The notes under the pieces were generated by a model that was given only the letters and a program-made list of their open reading frames with translations, was not told where the DNA came from and did not search any database. Shown piece by piece: positions 25,783 to 36,560 of a stretch of DNA of 64,000 nt (positions are counted from its first letter, which is position 1; each line of letters starts with the position of its first letter). The translations under genes and the position numbers were made by a program. The DNA comes from Shewanella sairae (GTDB taxonomy: Bacteria; Pseudomonadota; Gammaproteobacteria; Enterobacterales; Shewanellaceae), in contig NZ_JAKILT010000009.1 of NCBI RefSeq assembly GCF_023283535.1, forward strand, positions 58,044 to 122,043. Reading direction: 5' to 3'.

Positions 25783-26222
25783 TTTAAGTCCTTTTATATA
25801 TTTTGAATTCCTTTCCTACACCCCCGACGAAACATAGGATTGCGGCATCATTCTATTTACACAAAAGAAACATTTCAACATGCAAGTCGCATTTAATTCA
25901 CTGGAGAATCAAAAAACCTTTTAATCAATAAATCTCTAATATTCATAAACTTGTGCAACTACAAAGGTTTTGCAAAACAAGAAATATCCAAATCTAAGCT
26001 CAAAACCTTCTGCATTTCCCTAAGGTAACTGCAACACTTATTATTACTGATTCGTAAAAGTAATTTGCATTTTTAGCTAATTGTTCCAAATACGACGATA
26101 ACTATAATGACCCCATCTAGTAGCCCTGCACTCGGTCATACCTTTCGTATCCCCATTCAGTTCCAAGGCTCATTTCAATTTTCAAATTATGTCTGCATCT
26201 GTCGATGCACAGAGGAATTATT
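25783..26222. other. 440-base divergent intergenic region with ndh promoter
   Basis: AT-rich gap between the divergent lipoprotein and ndh genes. I see no gene, repeat or structured RNA. A good sigma-70-type promoter for ndh lies at 26081-26108. The part nearest the lipoprotein start holds no convincing -10. Confidence 0.6.
26081..26108 (+). promoter_or_regulatory. Probable sigma-70 promoter of ndh
   Basis: TTGTTC at 26081-26086, a 16-base spacer, and TATAAT at 26103-26108. The leader to the ATG at 26223 is about 108 bases. Confidence 0.55.
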
Positions 26223-27431
26223 ATGTCTCGTATTGTTATTGTTGGCGGTGGCGCTGCAGGTCTTGAAATCGCCAGCATGCTAGGTCGTAGTGTGAATAGC
26301 CAAGATGAAGTTATTCTGGTTGAGGGTGAAACTCATCACTACTGGAAGCCACGCTTTCATGAAATAGCCGCAGGGACTTTTGACAGCGATCTCGACACTA
26401 TCTGCTATTTCAGCCACGGCGCGAACAATGGCTATATGCACTACCAAGCTTGGATGACCGATGTTAATCGAGCAGCTAAGCAGCTAGTCGTACGCAAACC
26501 CAATGGCGAAACCGATACGCTAGCTTACGATTACCTAATTATTGCCATTGGCGCGATCAGTAATGACTTCGCCACCCAAGGCGCAAAAGAGCATTGTTTG
26601 TTCTTAGATACACCCGAGCAGGCACGCAATAGCTGGCACCAAATCAGTTCATTACTGCGCTCAGGTAAAGATTGCACTGTTAATATCGTCGGTGCGGGTG
26701 CAACTGGTTTAGAGCTTGCTGCAGAACTTGCTAAGGTCAGCGCTGAGCTAAGCGAAAACCCTTATGCAGCATGGCTTAACATTAACTTGATTGAAGCAGC
26801 CGATAGAGTGCTACCCAACGGCCCGGTGAAAATGTCTGAGCAAGCATTGCTAAGACTTGAGAAGTATCAAATCAATGTGATGCTTAATACCCGTATTGCC
26901 AGTGTTGAAGCGGATCGTATGACCACCAGCGACGGTCAAGTGCTTAATGCTGAAGTACAGTTTTGGGCTGCTGGGATTAAAGCACCTGATTGGCTCAAAG
27001 AAATTGGTGGCCTGCAGAGCAATTCGCTTAACCAATTAGTGGTTGAGCAAACGCTAATGACCACATTTGACTCATCGATTTTTGCACTGGGTGATTGCGC
27101 CGCCATTCCACAAGTAGATGGCAGCCAAGTACCACCAAAAGCGCAGGCTGCTAACCGCGCAGCAGTACATTTGGCAAAAAATTTAGTCGCTCATTTAAAG
27201 GGCAAGTCACTCAAGCCATTCGTCTACAACGATGGTGGCATGGTGGTCGCTATCGGCCATAATTTTGCAATTAGCACCATGATGAACGATAGATTGATCT
27301 TAAAGGGCCGCTTAGTGCGTCGCCTATACGACACGATTTTCCGTTTACATCAAAAAACCGTTAGTGGTTACTTAGCCATGTCACGTTTGATTATTTTCAA
27401 ACGCCTAAAATGTTTGTTTAAGCCGGCATAA
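26223..27431 (+). CDS. ndh: Type II NADH dehydrogenase (NADH:quinone oxidoreductase)
   Basis: 402 residues from the ATG at 26223 (AGAGGA just upstream; the in-frame ATG at 26205 is not needed). Ndh moves electrons from NADH to quinone at the inner membrane without pumping protons. FAD-binding GGGAAGLE at the N-terminus; NAD-binding VGAGATGLELAAEL near residue 165; the second flavin contact FALGDCAAIP; and QLVVEQTLMTTFDSSI agree closely with enteric Ndh, including VPPKAQAA. It is a little shorter than the E. coli protein (434). The C-terminal basic amphipathic end (RLIIFKRLKCLFKPA) is the expected membrane-binding part. A terminator follows. Confidence 0.9.
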   Translation: MSRIVIVGGGAAGLEIASMLGRSVNSQDEVILVEGETHHYWKPRFHEIAAGTFDSDLDTICYFSHGANNGYMHYQAWMTDVNRAAKQLVVRKPNGETDTLAYDYLIIAIGAISNDFATQGAKEHCLFLDTPEQARNSWHQISSLLRSGKDCTVNIVGAGATGLELAAELAKVSAELSENPYAAWLNINLIEAADRVLPNGPVKMSEQALLRLEKYQINVMLNTRIASVEADRMTTSDGQVLNAEVQFWAAGIKAPDWLKEIGGLQSNSLNQLVVEQTLMTTFDSSIFALGDCAAIPQVDGSQVPPKAQAANRAAVHLAKNLVAHLKGKSLKPFVYNDGGMVVAIGHNFAISTMMNDRLILKGRLVRRLYDTIFRLHQKTVSGYLAMSRLIIFKRLKCLFKPA

Positions 27432-27446
27432 TAAGCAAAATACCGA

Positions 27447-27484
27447 TAAAGCCCATTTACTTAGCTGTAGATGGGCTTTTTTAT
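27447..27484 (+). terminator. Terminator after ndh
   Basis: AAAGCCCATTTAC pairs with GTAGATGGGCTTT (one mismatch) around a short loop, followed by a T run, 17 bases after the ndh stop. Confidence 0.85.
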
Positions 27485-27517
27485 TTATACCCCTTACCTC
27501 AGGTTCATGCCGCAATA

Positions 27518-27782
27518 ATACCAATCAGTATAAGAAGTTGATCTACTCAGAGCGTTTTTTGGCAACTAATTCAAGGCGAATAGATGAAAGAATGGTTATT
27601 CCCTTGTGAGGCTGTTCAACGTAGAAGTAGGCAGCCAAAAACGCTCCAGAATGGCGAGTTTTAGCGGTTCTGATGCTCCGTTAACGAGCTTAACCGTAGA
27701 ACAACTATGCTCTTCACTCGCTGCCTTGCCTCAGAAGCGCTAAATTCTCGCTGAGCGACCAAATCTTTATACTGATTGGTAT
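27518..27782. mobile_element. 265-bp MITE-like element with 16-bp terminal inverted repeats
   Basis: The ends are exact inverted copies: ATACCAATCAGTATAA at 27518-27533 and its reverse complement at 27767-27782. Inside are two further inverted repeats: 27550-27563 with 27634-27646 (GAGCGTTTTTTGGC/GCCAAAAACGCTC), and 27654-27673 with 27731-27751 (GCGAGTTTTAGCG.../...CGCTAAATTCTCGC). As RNA or single-stranded DNA it would form two long hairpins held by paired ends. There is no coding capacity. The design is that of a miniature inverted-repeat element; I cannot see other copies in the window. It lies in the non-coding gap between ndh and the porin-like gene. Confidence 0.7.
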
Positions 27783-28196
27783 AAGGCCTATATTAGCCAG
27801 CACCAAGTCTACACGCATTTATTCGTTAAACAGCAAAACTGTTATATTAGCAACAAATATGCTAAGTTAATTCACTGAAAAACAACCCCACCTCAACATA
27901 AAAAACCAATATCTATGGCTTATGGGGTTGTCAGTCAAAGTAATTAAAGCACTACCTTCAACTTATACTCTAGCAGCAGCTAGGTAATCAAAAGGCTCGT
28001 GCACTCAAGGTATCTAACCTCTGCATGGAGTCTCTTATGATGTGTTTACTCTTCAATGTAAGCCTATCCCTTTCGTTCAACTCGATCTAGACCTCAAAAA
28101 GCACTAGCTAAACGTTTGCTTTCATAACGCATATCTTGGTTATGCTTTTACAAAAGATCCGCAATCAATACTAATAAACTCAATCCATAAGGATAA
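27783..28196. other. Non-coding gap before the coiled-coil porin
   Basis: 414 bases without a supportable gene. A 9-bp perfect stem, ACAACCCCA (27882-27890) with TGGGGTTGT (27923-27931), is extended outward by ACTG/CAGT with an internal bulge, loop 32 bases. It could be a leader structure or a small RNA of the downstream gene. The remainder shows no clear signal. TGATG spans the ATG start at 28197-28200, with AAGGA upstream. Confidence 0.45.
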
Positions 28197-29456
28197 ATGA
28201 TGATTCGCCAAACACTTGCAGCCTCATGTATCACCCTTGCACTTTCTGCTAATGCAAACGCCACCCCAATAGATGAGGAACTTGCAGCGCTAAAGGCTCG
28301 TATTGAGCAACTTGAATCTCAACAGCAACAAGCGAAAGAGAAAGAAGAACAAACCCAGCAAGCGGCTACTGAAGAGCAAAAGTCAGCTGAAAGTTCGTTA
28401 AAGTTTGGCGGTGCTGTACGTGTAAATTATTCTTATGAAGACTTTGATGACGATAATGCAGATCGCGGTGGTGACTTTGATTTTGACCTGTTTCGTATCG
28501 ATGTATCAGGTAATTACCAAGATTTGATTTTTTCAGCTCAATACCGCTGGTTTGAGTATATGAATGTCATTCAGCATGCATGGATTGGCTACAATTTTGA
28601 TGAGCAACAACAAGCAAAAATCGGTGTCACTCAAGTGCCTTTTGGTATCTTAACTTACGCATCAAATAACTATTTTTTCAGCTCTAACTTCTATCTCGGG
28701 CTTGAAGATGATCATGATATGGGTCTGAACTACACCTACAAAGGTGACAATAACCAACTTGATTTCGCCTTCTACAAAAATGATGAACAAGGCGGTCTAG
28801 ACGGTTTTGTTTCTGACCGTACCGACCGTTACGCCTATGACGTAGTCGGAATTCGCTTAGATGGAGAAGATGCTTATGACGCTCCAAGTGCTGGCTACGC
28901 GGCAGGAGAGGTCAATACCTTCAATGCTCGCTATGCGCATAACTTTGTATTTAACGACATAAACCTTGAGCTAGGCGCATCAATCCAAGCGGGTCAATTA
29001 GAAATAGAAAATGGCACTGATGGCGATAATGTCGCGGCAGCTGTCCATGGCGTTGTTAACTATGACCGTTGGAATGTGAAGCTACAGATGACAGATTACA
29101 AATATGACGTCGATGGTATGGATGTAGATCGCATCGTTGTAGCCGCCTACCATTTCTATGACTCTATCCCAGCAGAAGCAACCACATACATTGCCAATGT
29201 TGCGTATAGTCTACCAGTTGATATTGGCCCAATATCCAGCCTGACCTTTTATAACGATTACTCCCTAGTCACGGATAAGCCCGCCGCAATGGAAGACACT
29301 TTTATGAATGTCACCGGCATGGCGGTTTCTGCTGGCGGTCTTTACACCTACTTTGATTTTGTCGTGGCAGAAAACCAGCCCTTTATTGGTGGCACCATGG
29401 TCGGCGATGGTGATACCAACAAGCGCTTTAATATTAACTTTGGTTATTATTTCTAA
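28197..29456 (+). CDS. Porin-like outer-membrane protein with N-terminal coiled coil
   Basis: 419 residues. The signal peptide ends near ANANATP. Residues about 25-65 form a charged Gln/Glu/Lys coiled coil (LAALKARIEQLESQQQQAKEKEE), as in trimeric porins that tie the outer membrane to the cell wall. The barrel follows (FGGAVRVNYSYEDF...) with alternating strands and the C-terminal RFNINFGYYF ending in Phe. The middle resembles the phosphate-selective porin O/P group, in which substrate is hard to predict. It has aspartate-rich loops (DFDDDNADRGGDFDFD), suggesting cation preference. AAGGA lies 9 bases before the ATG. Single gene. Confidence 0.75.
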   Translation: MMIRQTLAASCITLALSANANATPIDEELAALKARIEQLESQQQQAKEKEEQTQQAATEEQKSAESSLKFGGAVRVNYSYEDFDDDNADRGGDFDFDLFRIDVSGNYQDLIFSAQYRWFEYMNVIQHAWIGYNFDEQQQAKIGVTQVPFGILTYASNNYFFSSNFYLGLEDDHDMGLNYTYKGDNNQLDFAFYKNDEQGGLDGFVSDRTDRYAYDVVGIRLDGEDAYDAPSAGYAAGEVNTFNARYAHNFVFNDINLELGASIQAGQLEIENGTDGDNVAAAVHGVVNYDRWNVKLQMTDYKYDVDGMDVDRIVVAAYHFYDSIPAEATTYIANVAYSLPVDIGPISSLTFYNDYSLVTDKPAAMEDTFMNVTGMAVSAGGLYTYFDFVVAENQPFIGGTMVGDGDTNKRFNINFGYYF

Positions 29457-29468
29457 CATTTAGCCGCT

Positions 29469-29495
29469 ATGCCATTGCTCATTGAGCAATGGCAT
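29469..29495 (+). terminator. Hairpin after the coiled-coil porin gene
   Basis: Perfect 13-bp inverted repeat ATGCCATTGCTCA / TGAGCAATGGCAT with a 1-base loop centre (so the real loop is larger), 12 bases past the stop. The T run is short. Confidence 0.65.
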
Positions 29496-29536
29496 TTCAA
29501 GCTGAAGATAGGCAAATCTTAATCTGACAGATAACA

Positions 29537-29572
29537 AAAAGCCGCATCTCTTTCGAGATACGGCTTTTTGTT
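29537..29572. terminator. rnpB terminator (bidirectional)
   Basis: AAAAAGCCGNATCTC-type arms pair with GAGATNCGGCTTTTT around TTTC; one variable pair in the stem. On the minus strand it follows the end of rnpB and has a T run; on the plus strand it may also back up the porin-like gene's hairpin. Confidence 0.8.
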
Positions 29573-29577
29573 TGGAT

Positions 29578-29923
<346 letters not shown>

Positions 29924-29929
29924 GCGCGG

Positions 29930-29959
29930 ATTATAGCCTAAGCACAAGCAACAAACCAA
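29930..29959 (-). promoter_or_regulatory. rnpB promoter
   Basis: Minus strand TTGGTT, 18-base spacer, TATAAT (plus positions 29930-29935), seven bases upstream of the predicted 5' end of the RNA, followed by a GC-rich discriminator as in strong stable-RNA promoters. Confidence 0.65.
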
Positions 29960-30088
29960 GGACTTTCATACATAGTATCGATTAGAAGCCAATCTATTAG
30001 AGATAGCGCAGCTAATTCCCCCTTACACAGCTAACTTGAAGGCTATGCATTAGCTGACAACATACAAGTTTTATCTAAGGGCAAGGTA

Positions 30089-30931
30089 TTACAGTCCGAT
30101 TGTTAAACCATGCTTATACAAGGCATTCTTTTTAATATCGTAAATCTGCCCCGCTATCGCAGCCGCTTTCTTCAACGGTAACTCTTCACACAGTAATTTA
30201 AGGGTATTAATCACGGTTGGTGAAAACTCTGACTCTTCATCACTACGGTGACCATGACACATCAACACGATTTCGCCGCGCTGCTGGTTAGGATCATCTT
30301 TAACAGTCTGCAGTACTTCAGCCACTGGGCCCGAAAGAAACGTTTCAAAGGTCTTAGTGACTTCACGCGCCATAACGATTTCGCGGTCTTCACCTAATGC
30401 TGCCACAATTGACTCTAGGCTATGCACTATCCGATGTGGTGACTCATAAAAGATTAATGTACGAGGGTCGTCTTTTAATGCGCTAAGCTTATCGAGTCTG
30501 GCCTTTTCTTTTGATGGCAAAAAGCCTTCAAATGAAAAACGATCAGAAGGTAAACCTGACGCACTTAATGCGGTAATTGCTGCACATGGGCCCGGCAATG
30601 GAATAACATTGAACCCCGCTTCGCGCACTTGCTTAACTAAGTGGTAGCCAGGATCTGAAATCAATGGTGTGCCGGCATCAGAGATAAGCGCGACAGCTTC
30701 ACCATTACCGAGTTTTTGAATAATCCACTGCGCTCTATCACGCTCATTATGATCGTGCAGCGCCGTTTTACGGGTTTCAATACCAAAATGGCTAAGCAAT
30801 TTACCACTATGGCGGGTGTCTTCGCAGGCGATAAGTGATACTTGATTAAGTACCTCTATTGCACGGCTACTGATGTCCCCTAAATTCCCAATTGGTGTGG
30901 GAACAATGTAAAGCGCGACCGACAGGTCCAT
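30089..30931 (-). CDS. rsmI: 16S rRNA (cytidine(1402)-2'-O)-methyltransferase
   Basis: 280 residues from the ATG at 30931 (AGAGG upstream; a TTG at 30958 is rejected). RsmI methylates the ribose of C1402 in 16S rRNA with SAM. Family marks: [15 protein letters not shown] at the start, [15 protein letters not shown], the SAM-site loop [46 protein letters not shown] and the ending [10 protein letters not shown] region. Divergent from lpoA, as in enterics where the pair (formerly yraL/yraM) is conserved. Confidence 0.95.
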   Translation of the reverse strand: MDLSVALYIVPTPIGNLGDISSRAIEVLNQVSLIACEDTRHSGKLLSHFGIETRKTALHDHNERDRAQWIIQKLGNGEAVALISDAGTPLISDPGYHLVKQVREAGFNVIPLPGPCAAITALSASGLPSDRFSFEGFLPSKEKARLDKLSALKDDPRTLIFYESPHRIVHSLESIVAALGEDREIVMAREVTKTFETFLSGPVAEVLQTVKDDPNQQRGEIVLMCHGHRSDEESEFSPTVINTLKLLCEELPLKKAAAIAGQIYDIKKNALYKHGLTIGL

Positions 30932-31033
30932 ATCTACCTCTGTATTGAGTATTGGCAAGAGTTTCTAACAAGACTTTCGCCAAGCGGAAGAGCAGGTTAA
31001 ACTAATAGCAGCATCTTACCAGAGTGAAGACCC

Positions 31034-32908
31034 GTGTTAAAAAGACTGAATACAACAAAATTTATTTCTATCGCAATTTTATCTGCGGTTTTGTTCGGTT
31101 GCGGCACGACTTCTGCGCCGGTAAAGACTGAAAAGACTGAAGTTTCTTTGTCATCAGTGACAAAGACCTCCGCACAATATTTAACGCTTGCTGGCCAAGA
31201 AAAAAATAAACAAAGTCGCGATAAATATGTCTTACTCGCCGCACATGCCTTTATTAATGAAGGTAACGCCAGCGCAGCAGACAAAGCTTTGAAGTCAATA
31301 GCCCAAGATATTAGCCAAGAGCCAGAGTTATTAGCTGAGCATATTTACCTTTCTGCTCGCGTTTTGGAGATGACTTCAACCTATGATCATGCTCTAAAAA
31401 CACTTAACTACCCGAGTAACTGGACACTACCGAATTGGCAGTGGGTAAGTTACTACCAGTTTAAGGCGCACCTCTACCAGTTAGTTAATCAGCCAATTGA
31501 TCAAGTGAGACAACTGAGCCTGCTTAGCAAGTATTTGCCGGCATCTCAGGCACAAGAAGTTAATGATACGATTTGGCGCTCATTACAGCCGATTAACCAA
31601 CAAACCTTACTGAGCTTTAAGGATGATACTCGCAACCCTATTTTTGCGGGTTGGGTACAATTAGCATATATCGCCAAACACTATGCCGTTGACCCTAATG
31701 ATTTAGTGCGCCACCTCGGCAGCTGGCAGCAATTAAACCCAAATCATCCTGCTGCGGCAAAATTACCCACTGATTTAGAAAAAGCACTGAATACTCAACC
31801 GTATCAACCAAAAAATATTGCAGTACTACTGCCGCTAACAGGCCCGAGAGCCAACATCGCTGATACCGTAAAACAAGGTATTATTGCCAACTATATGGCA
31901 ACTGCTGATGACAGTGTAGCGCTTAACTTTTTTGATACAGCCACAGGTGCGCAAGCCGCTTACCAACAAGCCGTTGCAGCAGGTGCAGAGTTTGTCATTG
32001 GTCCGCTACTACAGTCTGAAGTTGAGCAATTGCAAAACATTACTCCAGCAGCAGAACCAGTATCTCCTACTAGCCCAACTGCGCCCATCGCTCCTGTTAC
32101 CAGTAAAACGATTCCGCAGCTGTACTTAAACCATATTGATACTTTCGTTGCTGAGCCAGATAAGTTTTTCTTTGCGTTGTCGCCAACTGACGAAGCCATT
32201 GATGCAGCGCAGCGCTTATACAACGATGGAATCGAGCAACCATTACTGCTAGTGAGTAACGACACTGTTGGACGCCGTATGGCAGAGAGCTTTAATCAAG
32301 CTTGGCAAACTTTGACGAATGACCCCGCTGAGATTCATTATTATGACGGCGGTGACAAAATGAAAGTCACTGTGCAAAAAGCCTTAGGCGTTATCGATAG
32401 TAAAGAGCGCATTGCCCGCATTAAAGCGATTTTAACGCCTAAGATTGAAGCCGATTTTCGTTCTCGCCGCGATGTTGATGCTATTTATATGATCTCTGCC
32501 AGCAAAGATTTAGCACTATTAAAGCCTTTTATTGACGTTAATTTTAGCGTGTTTGCAGAACCGGTACCGCTTTACACCACCAGCCGTAGTCGTGTCGAAA
32601 ACAATGATCGTGAAACAGCTAATGAGCTGAATAACCTAACGATTAGCGATATCCCATGGTTAATCACGCCCAATACTGAAACCCGTATGGTTAACGAATT
32701 ATGGCCAAACTGGAGTAACGGTCGTAAACGACTATTTATCATGGGTTATGACGCGCTTGATTTAGTAGGTAAGTTAGCCCAAATGCGCGCTTTACCGGGT
32801 TATCAATTTAGTGGCCGTAGCGGACTATTGTCAGTACAACCTGATGGTACCTTAAACCGCCAGCTGAGCTGGGGACGTTACCAAAGAGGCAACTTACGTC
32901 CACTGTAA
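31034..32908 (+). CDS. lpoA: Outer-membrane lipoprotein activator of PBP1a
   Basis: 624 residues from a GTG at 31034. Lipobox FGC (Cys23). The N-terminal TPR-like helical domain (about 40-250) and the C-terminal periplasmic-binding-like domain (from QPKNIAVLLPLTGPRANIADTVKQG) match LpoA, which reaches through the periplasm to switch on PBP1a. The gene for PBP1a, mrcA, is also in this window at 49260. A Pro/Ala/Thr insert (AAEPVSPTSPTAPIAP) in the C-terminal domain is like the flexible loops seen in this family. Start of the conserved lpoA-yraN-diaA-dolP set. Confidence 0.93.
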   Translation: MLKRLNTTKFISIAILSAVLFGCGTTSAPVKTEKTEVSLSSVTKTSAQYLTLAGQEKNKQSRDKYVLLAAHAFINEGNASAADKALKSIAQDISQEPELLAEHIYLSARVLEMTSTYDHALKTLNYPSNWTLPNWQWVSYYQFKAHLYQLVNQPIDQVRQLSLLSKYLPASQAQEVNDTIWRSLQPINQQTLLSFKDDTRNPIFAGWVQLAYIAKHYAVDPNDLVRHLGSWQQLNPNHPAAAKLPTDLEKALNTQPYQPKNIAVLLPLTGPRANIADTVKQGIIANYMATADDSVALNFFDTATGAQAAYQQAVAAGAEFVIGPLLQSEVEQLQNITPAAEPVSPTSPTAPIAPVTSKTIPQLYLNHIDTFVAEPDKFFFALSPTDEAIDAAQRLYNDGIEQPLLLVSNDTVGRRMAESFNQAWQTLTNDPAEIHYYDGGDKMKVTVQKALGVIDSKERIARIKAILTPKIEADFRSRRDVDAIYMISASKDLALLKPFIDVNFSVFAEPVPLYTTSRSRVENNDRETANELNNLTISDIPWLITPNTETRMVNELWPNWSNGRKRLFIMGYDALDLVGKLAQMRALPGYQFSGRSGLLSVQPDGTLNRQLSWGRYQRGNLRPL

Positions 32909-33020
32909 AGTCGATATATAATGCTGCTAACGATATTTACAGTTAAATTAACTGAGGTAAATAGTCGCAGCTAATACTTTAAGATATAGTCAAATTAAGC
33001 TACAAGGATGAGCGAGTTTG

Positions 33021-33359
33021 ATGGCAAATACCGATAACCAAGGCCAAATTGCCGAATATAAAGCACGCCAATATTTGGAACAACAGGGCCTAAGCTTTGT
33101 CGAACAAAACGTAAGATACCGTTTTGGTGAAATCGACATAGTGATGAAAGATGGTAAGGATTGGGTCTTTGTTGAGGTAAAATACCGCTCTCCATCGCGT
33201 TATGGTGGTGCAGTGAATGCGTTAAGCAGTGCACAAACCCAGCGAATAAGAAAAGCGGCTAGCCATTACATACAAATAAATCGAATTGACGCGATATGTC
33301 GATTCGATGTCATTGCGGCCGATCCCAATGGGATCCAATGGATCCGCGATGCCTTTTAA
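33021..33359 (+). CDS. yraN: YraN/UPF0102 endonuclease-like protein
   Basis: 112 residues from the ATG at 33021, with AAGGA upstream. The PD-(D/E)xK nuclease-like core is visible: [31 protein letters not shown], then VFVEVKYRS with the Glu-x-Lys pair, followed by [13 protein letters not shown]. The family (UPF0102) has nuclease-like structure but no established activity. It is in its usual place between lpoA and diaA. Confidence 0.9.
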   Translation: MANTDNQGQIAEYKARQYLEQQGLSFVEQNVRYRFGEIDIVMKDGKDWVFVEVKYRSPSRYGGAVNALSSAQTQRIRKAASHYIQINRIDAICRFDVIAADPNGIQWIRDAF

Positions 33360-33414
33360 ACAGTTTAATTTTCATATGTTCACACCTTTTAATAATGAAC
33401 ATAAATAAACATAG

Positions 33415-34583
<1,169 letters not shown>

Positions 34584-34608
34584 TCAGCATTCTCTGCCTA
34601 ACTAAAGA

Positions 34609-34640
34609 ATCATCCAGCTTTTGGCTCGATGATTTTTTTT
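34609..34640 (+). terminator. dolP terminator overlapping the end of the convergent transporter gene
   Basis: AATCATC (34609-34615) and GATGATT (34628-34634) with a run of T to 34640. It covers the last codons and stop of the minus-strand EamA gene. Confidence 0.7.
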
Positions 34641-35494
34641 GGCCTGAAATTCACCATCTTTGCTGATACCCAAGGAATGATTAATGATGGCAGCACAATA
34701 AACCCTGCACCTACCCAGCTTAAGCCATCTAACCACTCATCAAATAGCAACCAACCAAACAATACGCAAAACAGCAACCCAGTGTATTCAGCTATCGCAA
34801 CTTTGCTCGCTTCAGCCTTACGGTAAGCCAATACGCATGCCCAATGATAAGCAAGCAAAAAGCTATTACTTAACGCAGCCATTCCGACCAACTCCCAGCT
34901 CACGCCCTCTAAGCCTTGTACTAACACCATAACCAATGTCAGTGGAATACTTAACAGGTTATAAAGCATGAGTGTCACACTTGGATTTTCGGTATCAGGC
35001 AGCTTACGCAGTGCTAACTGATTCAGTGCGAAGGTAAAGGCTGAAAGTAATACTGCAATACCAAACCAATTAATTTCACTTGGGCGCAGTAAGATTAGAA
35101 TGCCAATGAATCCCAAAATAGTCGCTAACCACTGAGTCAACGTGACCTTTTCTTTAAGAAACACTGCGCCCATTAGCACTATCATCAAAGGTGCAGAAAA
35201 GAACAACGAACTCACTGTTGCCATGGGTAATGCCATTAATCCCATAATCAAACAGACCGCACCTAAAGCCCCAGTGTTAGAGCGAAAAAAGTGGATTTTA
35301 AGGTGACGAGTTGTCGGTTTTTGAGCATAAAACCATAAAGGTAATAGCATCAGTACCGATACAAGTTGGCGGATAAACAAAAACGTCGCCGCATTACTAC
35401 CTTCTGGAAGCCATTTAATCGAAACATCATACAGCGCGCTAAAAAGGTTACCGAATACGAGTATCGCCATGGCAATCATGACATTAGATTTCAT
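34610..35494 (-). CDS. EamA/DMT-family membrane transporter
   Basis: 294 residues from the ATG at 35494, which has GGAAG upstream; a much longer in-frame version to 35656 would run into the divergent LysR gene and lacks a site. Ten membrane helices in two EamA repeats: the first around NLFSALYDVSIKWLPEG ... the second around GWLLFDEWLDGLSWVGAGFIVLPSLI. Members export metabolites or amino acids; substrate unknown. Divergent from a GcvA-like LysR gene, which probably controls it (inference from position). Its 3' end contains the dolP terminator. Confidence 0.85.
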   Translation of the reverse strand: MKSNVMIAMAILVFGNLFSALYDVSIKWLPEGSNAATFLFIRQLVSVLMLLPLWFYAQKPTTRHLKIHFFRSNTGALGAVCLIMGLMALPMATVSSLFFSAPLMIVLMGAVFLKEKVTLTQWLATILGFIGILILLRPSEINWFGIAVLLSAFTFALNQLALRKLPDTENPSVTLMLYNLLSIPLTLVMVLVQGLEGVSWELVGMAALSNSFLLAYHWACVLAYRKAEASKVAIAEYTGLLFCVLFGWLLFDEWLDGLSWVGAGFIVLPSLIIPWVSAKMVNFRPKKIIEPKAG

Positions 35495-35637
35495 CTGTCT
35501 TCCACCGTACAACTGAATATGCGCGCATGATATGCCTGCATTAATACAAACTAAAATGATGTTTTTTTTCCATGCATGAATTAAATTAATACTATGATGT
35601 AAATCACTGACTGAATTCATAGGTAGAGCGAAACCAA

Positions 35638-36507
35638 ATGCGTAAACTCCCACCACTCAGAGCCTTACAAGTATTTGAAGCCGCAGCGAGGCAATCCCAC
35701 TTTTCACGAGCCGCGGCAGAATTATGTATCACTCAAAGTGCGGTTTCCCATCAAGTTAAACAACTTGAAGAGCACTATGGCGAGCGACTATTTAAGCGTG
35801 AGGGACGCCACCTACGACTGACTAGCAAAGGCGAGTTGCTATATAAAGAGCTAGAACGGATCTTTAACGAACTGAGCGACTTAAGCATGCACATAAGTGG
35901 TGACAGCAATGATCAGCTGCGCCTTGCGGTATACAGTTCATTTGCGATTAAATGGTTGATCCCCAGACTCAGTGATTTTAGGCGTCAGCATCCACAAATT
36001 AAAATTAGACTGGATATGATCGCTGCGGACCCAGAACTCAGTGACAATGTCGCAGATATGTTTATCACAGGGCAAAGTGGTCAACTTGGCTACCATCATC
36101 ATCTACTGCATAAAGAACGCCTCATTGCCGTTATCAGCCCTAGCCTGCTATCTTTTGAGCTCAGTGCACAGCAAATCTTAGCCTCACAACCACTATTAAC
36201 GGTCGATGAAGGGCCTTTAGGTTTAGATTGGAATAGATGGTTTGTAGCCAATAATCAGCAATTACCCGCCACGCAGCAACAGCATATTTTTAGCCATGTA
36301 TTAATGGCAATTGAAGCGGCTATCGCAGGTCAAGGGGTCGCGCTGGCATCAGACTTTATGGTGCTGGCTGATATTGAAAAAGGCTTATTAGTTGAGCTAG
36401 ATTTACCGGATATGTTAACTGGGTTTGAGTTCTTTTTCAGTTGCAAACAACGTCGCTTAAAAGAACCCGCTATTGGAGCGTTTGTCTCTTGGTTAGCAAC
36501 ACAATAA
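35638..36507 (+). CDS. LysR-family regulator, GcvA-like
   Basis: 289 residues. The opening LPPLRALQVFEAAARQSHFSRAAAELCITQSAVSHQVKQLE is the hallmark of the GcvA/AmpR group of LysR regulators, followed by LFKREGRHLRLTSKG. The effector domain has the group's YSSFAIKWLIPRLSDF and AIEAAIAGQGVALAS. It is divergent from the EamA transporter with about 140 bp between, so regulation of that transporter is likely. GcvA proper controls glycine cleavage, whose genes are not here. Confidence 0.88.
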   Translation: MRKLPPLRALQVFEAAARQSHFSRAAAELCITQSAVSHQVKQLEEHYGERLFKREGRHLRLTSKGELLYKELERIFNELSDLSMHISGDSNDQLRLAVYSSFAIKWLIPRLSDFRRQHPQIKIRLDMIAADPELSDNVADMFITGQSGQLGYHHHLLHKERLIAVISPSLLSFELSAQQILASQPLLTVDEGPLGLDWNRWFVANNQQLPATQQQHIFSHVLMAIEAAIAGQGVALASDFMVLADIEKGLLVELDLPDMLTGFEFFFSCKQRRLKEPAIGAFVSWLATQ

Positions 36508-36517
36508 GCCAATAAAA

Positions 36518-36542
36518 AAAGCCAGCGGTAACTGCTGGCTTT
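36518..36542. terminator. Terminator between the LysR gene and trpS
   Basis: AAAGCCAGC and GCTGGCTTT form a 9-bp stem with a 7-base loop, A-rich to the left and T-rich to the right. It lies between two convergent gene ends. Confidence 0.8.
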
Positions 36543-36560
36543 GTTATCAAATCTTTAGGC

